Below, one piece after another: positions 47,731 through 58,465 of a stretch of 64,000 nucleotides of DNA. Under the pieces are notes generated by a model. The model did not search any database. It saw only the letters and a program-made list of their open reading frames with translations, and was not told the DNA's origin. Location: assembly GCF_048544455.1 (NCBI RefSeq), contig NC_133538.1, forward strand, positions 41,799,969-41,863,968, read 5' to 3'. Origin of the DNA: Silene latifolia. Taxonomy: Eukaryota; Streptophyta; Magnoliopsida; Caryophyllales; Caryophyllaceae. How positions within the stretch are numbered: position 1 is the first letter of the stretch; each line of letters begins with the position of its first letter. The position numbers were made by a program, and so were the translations under genes.

Positions 47731-48790
47731 ATTGACTATAAGCCACTATTCAATAGACCTAATTCTAATAGGATTTTCTCAAATTGTTCCTTAGCCAATA
47801 GTTTAGTAAAAATATCGAACAACTGATCTTTCGTTTTACAAAATTTTAAGCATATGTTCCCTTTTTCTATATGATCATGAAGAAAGTGATGAACGGGATA
47901 TTTGAAAAAAAAAAGATAAAGGCACTCGTGTTATCATATGAAAAATCACGCACTTAATAATCATACATCAATCCCGTAATTGTTGTCTTACCCATAGGAT
48001 TTAAGAACCACAATGAGTAGATGCATTCACTTCCTTTGGTGGCTATGGTTGAGCTTTTCTGATTGATATTGGTCAATATGTTATCCAAAGGATGCGAGCT
48101 TTGATGCTTCATACGTCGAGGAACAAATATCTTTGGTTTAGGCGTAGATTGAACAGTACTGGTGTCTGTTTGATTCTGCTCAGCTTCCCCATTTGTGGTT
48201 CCTGATTCGCCTGGGCCACTGGTTGTCTGGTTTGTATCTGCATTAAACCGTCTGTCTGTCTGTTCATGATCAGCTGTGCTCGTAGATTCCTCTCTTGATT
48301 GAACAATTTCATATTCTGTTTAGTTCCCCCTGAATTTGTGGGCTCTCCAGCGCATGTTCCTTCTAATGATGAGAAGGCTCTTCTTCTAAATCAAGGGGAT
48401 CATCATCTACAAATCCAATCTCGAAAGCATCATCCTGTAATTAAACATTAAGAACATTAGTTTCATCAAATATTATATGCACACTCTCTTGAAGCACATG
48501 GTTCTCTTATTGTAAACTTTATAATCCTTGCTTTCTTTTGAACGTCCTATAAAAACCGCCTCATCGCTTCTTGGATCAAATTTTCTCAAATTATTTTAGC
48601 TATTATTGTGAACGAAACATTTTGATTCAAAGCAGCGGAAATGTGATATGTTTGGCTTGCACCCATAAAGAAGCTCAAAAGCGTCTTCTTAAGGATAGCT
48701 CTAATAGAAAAACGATAGAGAATATAACAAGTATTCAAGGCTTCTGCCCATAATTGAGCCTTTTTCATGATAGAAACAGTCCACAAGTCT
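47731..48790 (-). pseudogene. Copia pol remnants: integrase C-terminal part, linker, RNase H tail
   Basis: Read on the minus strand, 48790-48430 matches the end of a copia integrase (KKAQLWAEALNT, later ESKCFVHNN and KFDPRSDEAVFIGRS in shifted frames). The stretch 48312-48000 matches the linker between integrase and RT (HPLDNILTNINQ). At 47905-47735 the text jumps to the end of RNase H (KTKDQLFDIFTKLLAKEQFE). The RT between these is deleted, and several frameshifts and stops break the rest. With the LTR at 26600-28705 this is one decayed element on the minus strand, probably of the SIRE/Maximus type. Confidence 0.75.
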
Positions 48791-48900
48791 GTTCTATTTC
48801 CAATTTCTTGGGAACGATGTTATCTGAGCAGCTCAGTGGACTGTCTGACAGACTTCGATCTGGTTTTACTCATCAACTCCTCGTAGGTTTTCTCTTCTTT

Positions 48901-48966
48901 TTCTTCTTCTTCTTCTTCTTCTTCTTCTTCTTCTTCTTCTTCTTCTTCTTCTTCTTCTTCTTCTTC
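48901..48966 (+). repeat. (TTC)22 microsatellite
   Basis: Twenty-two perfect TTC triplets, preceded by an imperfect CT-rich stretch. It sits between the copia remnant and the inverted LARD-family LTR. Confidence 0.97.
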
Positions 48967-49799
48967 ATCTGCACATATGCTTTGTGAACCCCCGCAATAA
49001 CGCGGAAAATATAAATTATAAATTCAAGCGGAAATTAGGAAAATTTTTGAAACTTTTAAAATTTAAAGCGCGGGTTCATTAAAATCTAAAACACAAATAA
49101 GGAATGCGGAAATAAAAATTAAATTATACAAACGTGATCGTCAAGGTGAGGGAAAATATATCCCTCGAATGATAAAGGATAAAAGGTGAGTCTAAACAAT
49201 CCTACTAAACCGACTACTAGTCCAAGGTACTCGCTAGCCCACACGTCTTCCCCACGTAAGCATCTTTACCACCTGTCATTCATGTAAACATGAACGCCAC
49301 AGTCAGTGGGGAGTAACTCAAGGTTCTCCCTGCCACAATATGTCGAAACGAACATAACAAAGAACATAAACAAACAATCATATTAGATAAGACATGAGTG
49401 AATAGAATCATAACTAAACATGGGATCATACGAGTTTAAACCAACAAGAGTAAAAGAAATGAAGGAATAAACAAGTAAGGCATAAGCAACAATAAATAAA
49501 TGGAAAAGAAGGACAAGGAAACCGACACGGCCACTTAGCCACGAGCACGTATTTCAAGGAGATATGACCAAAGTAACCATCCAAATAATGCAAGACATTT
49601 ATCACTCTTAGACTATAATTTCCCCGGGTAGGACTACGATAATAGTATGGTCCTAGTCTAAATCTGCAGATTCTCGGGTGTACATCCCGATTCGACGTGG
49701 ACCAGCACAACACGCACCCAAGACTCGACTACTAAGGAGATCGAGTACCCCAATCGCCAGAATAGCACGAAAGTGGCAGAATGACTAAGATAAGACTCA

Positions 49800-49935
49800 C
49801 TTGCCAGAACAGCACAAGTGGCCAAAAGTCGTACTTGCCAGAACAGCACAAGTAGGCCAAAACCGTACTTGCCAGAATAGCACAAGTAGGTCAAACCCGT
49901 GCTTGCCAGAACAGCACAAGCAGGGCAAAAATGTA
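49800..49935. repeat. 34-bp minisatellite, four units, in the inverted LARD-family LTR
   Basis: Units start at 49800, 49834, 49868 and 49902, an exact 34-base period. Each has the arms ACTTG and CAAGT about 11 bases apart; in the fourth unit both arms are changed together to GCTTG and CAAGC. A decayed unit precedes at about 49750. The sequence is different from the 102-bp array of the other copies. Confidence 0.9.
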
Positions 49936-51812
49936 TGACAAACACGTACGATGGTAATATGGCATTTCTACAAGAATACGACTCTTACAAGTATTATTTA
50001 TAATAAACTATTCATGCTTGTAACATATAAATAAACATTTCATTTCATAATTATACATGTCGGTTAAATAGATTAAACAAGTACAACGAACAAGTACATG
50101 GGATGGGATTATTAATGTCACACTCATACTTATGGCTTGCATCTCACCATAAGTACGGATGGGAACATCGGTCCCGACGATCATATCGCAACTAGAGGGC
50201 CTATGACTCACCCCTAGTGTCCGATAGGACCACGACTCACACCACCGAACAATACAAGACATTATCACGGATATGACCTTTCACCAAATAATTATTTAAC
50301 AATAAATATCTCATACTTGTCTTATGCAGATAAATATTTCATTTTATAATTTATCATGCCGGTTAAAAGGAATATAATGAATGATAATGGATAATTTTAC
50401 GTTATATGAAATATACGGGATAAAATGTGACCAAGTCCAAGTACACCATTTATGAGCCAAATAAATAAATCATGTGAAATCCAATGAATGGACTAGAATA
50501 AGCCCGATTAAATAAATAAGACAAGCCCAATAACTGAATTGTAAGGAATCCAACAAAATGAATATGTGAAGGAGCGATATTAACGAATTACGTTATATAA
50601 AATATGAGACGGATATTAAATAATTCGAGTAAACCAACTTAGCACTAATAGTATCCATAATATAGATGTGTCCCAACTAACCCAAAATATGTGTGCAAGC
50701 CCAACTAAATCACCATGACAAGCCCTATTAAAAGACCATACCACACCTATATGGCCCAATAACAAGTCATATAAAACAAGCCCAATATGACTCATTACTA
50801 AATAATGTGACGAGTACATGAGCATATTTGAGACGGTAATTTAAATAATTAAATAATGGGATTTTATAAGTATAACTATAAAAGATAAATGTTTAAATAA
50901 ACGAATTTAACGAATTGCGTTTTATAAACACACGAGGCGGAAATTCAAAAATTTCAAATGAATTAACTTGCGCCAACCACTCAACCCACAATTTGAGGAC
51001 TGGCTGCGCAACCCATAATCGACCTCGAACCCCGGCTAGACACGGCCTCACGAGACCCCACAGAAGGCCCATAAAGCCGCCTGCTAAACCCCATACTGTA
51101 GCCCAACCGCCTGTTACCATCCACACACACACACACAATCCTCAAACCAGAGGACGAAATCAATAAAAGGGACGATAAACAGGGGCGGAAGGTCTAGCAG
51201 ATAAGTGATTTCTTACAAACAACCCAAAGACAAATTTGAGATGGAGTGAGTACGACTTAAACAAGGATGACGCCATTAGATTTCTGCCATAAATGAGCCC
51301 AGAAAACCAGCAAGGAAAGCATACGGTTACTCGAAATGACAACAAGCGATACTCGGGTTTCGGAGGTGACAAAACCGGGACAATTAAGCCATGGGAACGA
51401 CTAATCACAAATTAAAATGACCACAAGCTTAACACAATTAATTCCATACATGAGAAAACACATAAAGATTAAAACTTTAAGACGAATGAGTATAAAACCG
51501 AGTTGAAGGGGATGGAATATCGACTCATTGTCGAGTAACCTATCACCGTTACCTTAACTCTTCGAATTCCCGAGTAAAAACGTCCATATCGCAACCATAT
51601 CTTCAGTCTTCAACTAAAAATGAGGAAAAACGAGTAACATGGGTCACAAAACCGAGTTTGTAATAAGATGCCCATTTCAAAAATTTAACAAAATCAAAGC
51701 TTTCTTACCTTAAAAGAATGAGGACGGAGAGAGGAAGCTAATGGTGTAAAAATCATCGAGTTTGGTCGAGAAATGAAGGCGGGATCGGAGTTTGAATGGG
51801 ACGGAAATGGGT

Positions 51813-53572
51813 TGATCGGTCCGTTTCGTGTTCACAATTGAATAGATGTTGTCGTTGGGTCACGTCCGAATCAAAACACAATTTATAGCTTCACAAACAA
51901 CTCTACAATTAGTAAAGAGGCAAGTAAAGGTCGGATCCCAAGGGACGGGAATTGAGATGAGATTTCTATTGAAACTAGTGGTGTCTTAGGGGTGTCACAA
52001 TTTGGATTGATGTAGAAGGTCACTAAACTAAATAGCAAAGAAAGTAAATAAATAAGATGAATTAAAAGGGTTGTAAACAATTGATAAAAAGCACTAGGGT
52101 GTCATGGGGTCATAGGGGAATCATGGGAATTGATCATACAAACATGTTCTCAAATTATAAGCAAGCAATTATTGTTGTGATGGATTGAGTTGGGTTATAT
52201 CTTACAATCCTAGGAAAGTTTGGGTCGCGGAGCTGAATCCATTAGATTGTACAACACCTACAAGTCGACTTAGTCTTCCCTACTCAACAACATGCATGGT
52301 CTAATGAGACTCGAGTTGGTTTATGTCTTACAAGTCTCATTGAAAAGATAGGTGATGGGTAAAAAATGCAAGGATTCATAGACTCACATTTCATCAAACA
52401 TAACATGTGCATGAGTTGAGATCAAAACAAGCAAGCAAATAAACCATGAAAGCATATTAATTTAAGCATGAATCATTCCCCATGTTGGTTTCCCCTAAAT
52501 ACCCATTAACCCTAGCTAGGTCACTACTCACTCATTATCATGTTGATTATGCTAGCAAGGTTGTCAATCATACCAACAAAAGGAAACATGATGAATAAAT
52601 GAAAGTAATTAACAATAATTAAAGAGGGATTAAGAGAATTATATCTACTAATGATTCCAATAATAACGCAAAGAATAAAAGAAGTATTTGATGCTTGATT
52701 GAGAGGTTGTCAATCTCCCAATAATAACCCAAATAATCTTCAATTACCCAAAATAAAGGATGAACAAAAGAGAGATTAAGGAAATAAAACTTGTATTAGA
52801 ACTTGATTAATTGTTGATTACAATACTAAAGAGAGATTTGATTGATATTAACTACTCTAATTATTGATAAGAAGAACATGCTCTTCTAATTAGACTAATG
52901 GGGTATTTATAGTGGAAATTAGGTGGATGCATTAGGGTTAACTAAAGGCTAAACTAGTAATTACACTTTTTTAGTTTGAGCAGGGAGGAGCCGGTATTTT
53001 TCGAAGGAAGGGCTTCTTTCTTTGTAGCTTGGAGAAGACGAAATTTCGCTGTACTGGAATCCGTGCGTTTTGGAGTCAGGACGGGCGGATTCAGGCGGAG
53101 GAAAACGGGCGTCTTCAGGTGAATCCGGGCGGATTGTGGTGGCTGCTAACCCGGGCGTCTTAAGGAGAAAACGCACGGATTGTGCTGTGGAGGACGGGCG
53201 GATTGTGGAGAAACCGCACGGATTGTACCTCAGCAATATTTCTTCTTCTTTTCTTCCCTTTTCTTCACAAAATCCTTGGGGATTTCCTCGGGGATGCAAG
53301 GATCCTTTCTCAATCATTGCTCATCTACTATCATATGTACAAAGGCCTTCTAATCTTGTCTCTTCTTGATGCTTGGTCATTGAATTCAATCAATTTAGTC
53401 TCGTTTTGCCATGAAAATGCAAGATTTGCACTCCTTTCCTACCAAGGGATCAAAATCTCAAAGAATATGCAAAACAAAGAACTGAAGACAATAAATGACC
53501 CAAATATGCACTAAAAAGCATGGGAACAAGGCTAATTCGGGGGCTAAATATGCGTTAATTATGGTCACATCA
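51813..53572 (-). repeat. 3' LTR of the young Athila-like element
   Basis: 1760 bp; contains a cluster of about eight RACGGGCGGATT-type words at 53059-53226. On the minus strand a polypurine-like GGTTTGGGGATATT precedes it. Confidence 0.95.
53059..53226. repeat. RACGGGCGGATT motif cluster in the LTR
   Basis: About eight related words (GACGGGCGGATTC, AACGGGCGTCTTC, AACGCACGGATTG, ACCGCACGGATTG and others), each 12-13 bases, at roughly 20-base spacing. The corresponding cluster of the other LTR is at 63167-63334. Confidence 0.9.
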
Positions 53573-55787
53573 AATATCCCCAAACCGAACCTTTGCTCGT
53601 CCCGAGTAAAGAGGTGACAAAGACTAGGACCATTATTTAAACTAACCTAATAACATAGCCGATATGAGACAATTAGCCGGTCTCACTCCGCCCCTTCAAC
53701 TCACAACAAGACAACCATGAGGTAGGATGCCTTCTTGCAAGGCAAGGTGGGTCTTGCCAAAATGGCGACACATCCAAACATTAAGCACACAAAATCAAAT
53801 AATGGATGCATCTTCAAAAGGAATAGCCACTTCCTCATCAAGTGGCGGAGGCAACTAAAAGAGAGCAAATTTAAGAGCATATAATCCTTCACAAATACTA
53901 GTTCAACAAATTACTAAGGCTAAAAGGATGGCACTAAATCACCTCCAAATGGTGTTAAACTAGACTACTTTCGTCCTCAATTTCCAAATGCTTTCGTCAA
54001 GAGCGATCGGATGGTGGTGGAATGAAGATCCCTATGATGCTAGTAGCATATGACATGACAAGTCTCGAATTCTCTACAAAAGTAAAGGTCATGGATCGGC
54101 CCAAGCTCGACAAAGTGGCTTGACAAAAGGCTTTTTTGGGAATGAAATGCTCAAATCTTTATAAACAAGGGTGGATATGACTAGTATTCAAAATTGTCCT
54201 CATTTCACTTTCGCATTTCAAAAATTTTAAGATGGGGTTTGTCCCTTCCGGGCTAGTGTCCTTTGCTTTCGCCAATCGCTTATTAGGCAACTGGTTAACC
54301 TCTAGACAATAGCTTTTCGGGGTGATAGTCACTCTGTCTCTGGGCGGCCGAATTCACAACCGTGTGGGGGCCCAATTCAATGGATCCCGTTCCAAAGCAC
54401 AACGAAGTGGTACGCCTCCACCAAAACAATTAAATTTCTCAACATTTCAACATTTCATAACATTTGAGGTTTCCTTGGCAATAAATTACTTCCACATGAC
54501 AAAATTCTTTGAAATGAGCACTTCAAGCTTATTGATAGAAAGTATTTTTGGGTTGCCTTACCACAAGGTCAATCAAGGTCACCTAGACAAGTTAACCAAG
54601 TCCACATCGCATCACGGGGTTGAATAGGTGACTCACATGCAAACCCTTGACTAGGCTTTGGGTCATGGGTCAAAAGACACTAGTATGACACAATCTAGGG
54701 TGTTTTACAACCATTCTAGTAGGCAAAGTCTTAAGTTGAAAAAGTATTTGTAATGGCTTAGTTGCTCTTGTCAAAGTTCTCAATTAGGCACTTTTCAAAA
54801 TGTTTTATCTAAATGCAACTACATGCAATGATGCAACTAATATATACATCCTAATGCAAGTGATTCTATCAACTAATATGACATATAAACTAAATGCAAG
54901 TCCTAAATTCACATTGTTATACCGCATCAATCAAAATAAAGCCACATAGTCATTAACATAAAGAGGAAAAAGGAGATTGGAAAGATCATGCCATGCGGTC
55001 TTCATAATCCTCATGTCTCGGATGTGGCGTAGTCAATCAATGTGAACAAGGATAGAACAAACACAATATATACAATATATACAATATAACTACACTACAA
55101 AAGGAATAAACATGTTTTTGGGTTTTTCAATTTTCAAATTTTTATGGTTTTTCGAAATTTTTCAATTTTTTTGGATTTTTGAATAAAAGTTAAGTTAGAA
55201 TTCCCCATCCCCACGCTAATATGGGCATTGTCCTCAATAGCCAAAATGATGGGAAATTATGCAAACATGATGCATGATTTCTACACTAAATGCAAGCTAC
55301 ACTAGTCTACACTACATAATGCATGGTTTTTGTTTATAACGGAGAGGATAATTTAGATTACCTCCCATTGAGTATGCATTAACTTCCCCAAACCGATCTA
55401 GACATTATTGCTAATGTCCAAGGATGGGTGTAGTTCATGCACACACTATGCAATGCATGAAACTAATTTGTTATTTTGGATTTTGAAAGTGGGAACAATA
55501 AAATGAGAACACCTCAAAAAGTACCGAGGTGTGAGTCCTCTATGGTGCTAGGACTACTCCAACAATGATAAATATTAATAAAGTACAAGTTAACAAGACA
55601 CAAACTTCTTTTCATGAAACTTTGAAAAATAAAGAGAGGAGATGAGAAAACTTCACTTAAACTTAGGTGGGTGCCTCTTGCCCGCTCCACCTAGCTATGA
55701 AGTAATCCTCTAGAGATCGGCATCATCTCCCTCTACATCGCTATCCCATATCTCCTTTGATGCATCACTCAAACTTGGGTCCATGAA
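53573..55787 (-). other. 3' non-coding region of the young Athila-like element
   Basis: About 2.2 kb between the third ORF and the 3' LTR. Short frames only, none with a domain. Includes a short FTT-rich low-complexity stretch near 55110-55180. Long untranslated 3' regions are usual in Athila elements. Confidence 0.7.
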
Positions 55788-57564
55788 TTAGTCTTCTTCA
55801 CTTTCAAGCTCCACCGTGTCTCCTCCACAAGAATTGTTGCTTCCCTCCTCTTGTCTCCCGTTTGCTCCTTCATTAGCCCTCTCTGAATTGGGGAAAAGTA
55901 GGTCCATTTGAGCCCATGAGGGAAATGCTCCTTCCTCACTAATCTTTCCCTTTTGAACCATATCGTGGTATTGAGGATAGAGTGCATAGTAAATGTCCAC
56001 GTTGGTTTCGTATTGGCGGAAGTGCAAATCTTGTAAGATTCCCGTGACAAAGTCGTCGCGGGGAAGGATGAAGGGATTTGGATGGTTGTACGGTTGGTAA
56101 GGAAATGGGTGGGGAGGCACTTTGATCTTCTCATCTTGAGTTTGTTGTTCTTGTTGTTGTGGTGTTGGATTTTGAGGTGGTGGTGCTTGCCTTGTTTGAC
56201 TTGGGATGAGGTAGGATGGCATTGGAGACAAGTGTCCTCTTCTTGGGGAGATACGTGGTAGGTCGGTCATTGGTAGATATATCGGATCGCTTCCTTTTGT
56301 TAACCACTTTGTAACACCCCGGCCCAAACCGGATCGGGAGCGGTTACTTATGATAGTTCACCAGGCTGTGTACATGGCCCACAGATCAACACAGGTCCTT
56401 TACAACACATTTTGTCCTCACTCATGCACATCCCAGGAACCTTCCCAGGAGGTCACCCATCCTAAGACTACTCTCAACCAAGCACGCTTAACTGTGGAGT
56501 TCTTTTGCATGGATGACCATAAAAGAAAGTGCACTTTGTTGATATGAGTAGTACTTCCAATCCCTTTAAGCACTAGTCATTTAAGCCTATCACTGGACCT
56601 CTTCAATTACTGTGGGGTGTTACAACTTGATCCGCTTATCGACCCCCTCAAGGGTTATCCAATGGTGGTGAATAAGAAGAAGATCTTCGTTTATCCTAGT
56701 ATTTCCCAAGAGAGGAGCATACTCATTATTCTCATTGAATCTCGGGTTGAAATGCTTTGCAAGCCTAGTAATGAGTCCTCCATTCACAATGTGCTTCATT
56801 CCATCATCATCACCATTTCTAAAATTTGCCCATTTCTCTAGCAATACTAGAGGTGCATTGAAGTGGTACACATTTCTTCCTTGAATGTTGAGGTAGGATT
56901 CCATAAACACAAGGTCTAATTGGTTCACGATGGCCGGATCTCGGCGGGCAAGTAGAGTGCCCGAAAGAAATCGATAAGTAAGCCTCAAGATCGGATTTTG
57001 GATATGAAAATCAAGACATTCCTTGGTATGTATGAAATCCCGGCCCATCATGGCCCTCCACAAAGGTTCAACACTATACTTCTTTGGCTTCGATGTTCGG
57101 GTAGGCGAAACATCGAGACCGAGTACATTTGCGAATTCTACAAGGGTCGTCATCCTAGAAACATTCTCCAACCTAAACTCTATGCAAATTGTTTTGTTCA
57201 AGGTTGTAATCTAGAAAAAGCTCAAAAATTCAAGCACAAGAGATCGATAAGTTTGTTCATACATGCGAAAAAGGGTTGAGAGACCAAATACTTCAAAGAG
57301 AGCTTCCACTTGGTGATAAATCCCAAGTTTCCTCAAGGTAGCATGACATAAAAACTTAGTGGGAAGAATATTCTTACTTAGAAGCCAGTGGAAGACTAAT
57401 CTTTGCACATCATTGATAAATTCCACATTTGAGAAGTCATCAAGCCTTGTGAGATCTACAATCTCTTCATGCTCCCTTCTTAATGTGTTGACATGGGAGG
57501 TAGAAGAACTTCCCCTCATCCTTGGTCTTCTCCCATTCCTAAAAGAGGATCTCCTTGGTGCCAT
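55788..57564 (-). pseudogene. Third ORF of the young Athila-like element (ATHILA ORF-1 type), interrupted by a Cassandra LTR and one stop
   Basis: ATG at 57564 (MAPRRSSF) opens a frame with a basic Arg/Ser-rich start and the family block with YRSLVLEFLSFF. A TAG at 57213-57211 interrupts it; the frame then runs to 56625, where the Cassandra LTR is inserted. Beyond 56309 the same ORF continues to TAA at 55790-55788 with a Pro/Gln-rich and acidic C-terminus. The interrupted length of 1777 bases minus the 319 added by LTR and duplication is 1458, a multiple of three, so the frame is preserved across the insertion. The role is unknown; no membrane segment is seen. Confidence 0.8.
56310..56624 (-). 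mobile_element. Solo LTR of a Cassandra TRIM with 5S rRNA-like domain (315 bp)
   Basis: Ends TGTAACACCCC and GGGGTGTTACA are perfect 11-base inverted repeats. ACTT flanks both sides (56306-56309, 56625-56628). On the minus strand 56525-56435 resembles plant 5S rRNA, including the internal promoter: AACTCCACAGTTAAGCGTGC (box A region) and GGATGGGTGACCTCCTGGGA (box C region). This is the hallmark of Cassandra, a terminal-repeat element that carries 5S promoter sequence in its LTRs and has no genes. There is only one LTR here and no internal region. Confidence 0.92.
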
Positions 57565-58465
57565 TCCTTGATTATTGAGCTGGATTCTTTTGATTTGTGA
57601 AAGGATAAGGATGTTCCTTGTTGATAGAGTGTTGCCTTTGGGAACCCTAGAAAATTGGGGCTTTTTGATTTTGTGGGTTAAGAGAGTGATTTGGATATGT
57701 ATGGGAGTCATAAGGAGGTGGGTTTTATAATGCAAGTGGAAGGAGGAGTGATGTGTCACTAAATGAGTGGTGGGGTGAAATTCGATTAAGAAAAGTCGGG
57801 TCAAATCACCGTGAGAAGACGGGTGGATTCGAGCAGAAAACGCTCGGATTCAGGCTCCACGGGACGGGCGGATTCTAGGTAAGACGCCCGGATTCTGTCA
57901 CAGCTAAATTTCCAAAAATATAATGCCACAGGACGGGCGTCCCGAGCATGAGACGCTCGGATTCTTTTTATCGGGACGGCGTATCTTTACAAGACGGCGG
58001 ATTCCCTTACAACGATTTTTCTTGAAATGCACAGGTAGAAAGACGGGCGTCTTTCTCGCAAAGCCGGCCGGATTCTTCAGACGGGCGTTTTACCTTCAGG
58101 GACGCTCGGATTCACCTTCGGTCAAAAATCTTCAAATTCTCAAAGATAGCCGGACGGACGTATTCTCCTCGAGCCGCCCGATTCCAAAGAAGACGGCAGG
58201 ATTCCGGGGAAAACGCACGGGTTCAAGCTGTGAATTCATCCTTTGACTTTCTTTCCTCTCATAGATGCCTCCCCACACTTGAAAATTGGTTCCTTCCTTC
58301 ATTCAAAATTCATTAGTAACCCTCCCTCACTTACGCTCATGAAAAGAGTTCATGCTAATTATTAAAAGAAATGCAATAAAACAATAAATACTAGTTAGAG
58401 GGTTAGTATATTTACAAGTGGTGGTTTAGGGAGGACTCCACCAAACTCTCCCTTTGATAGTTCTT
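57565..58465 (-). other. Spacer between pol and the third ORF
   Basis: About 900 non-coding bases. The middle part is filled by the GGGCGGATT motif cluster (57818-58224). In complete Athila-like elements this is where a splice acceptor or internal promoter for the third ORF could lie; none is evident. Confidence 0.7.
57818..58224. repeat. RACGGGCGGATTC motif cluster in the pol-third ORF spacer
   Basis: About sixteen related words, such as GACGGGCGGATTC, GACGCTCGGATTC, GACGCCCGGATTC and GACGGACGTATTC, at 15-35 base spacing in otherwise unrelated sequence. The same motif clusters in both LTRs. Confidence 0.9.

Noticed and set aside
48754-48987. 77-codon ORF with a poly-Phe tail
   Set aside because: It is the translation of the TTC microsatellite.
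56431-56525. A genuine 5S rRNA gene
   Set aside because: It is partial, diverged and enclosed by the 11-base inverted ends of a Cassandra LTR.
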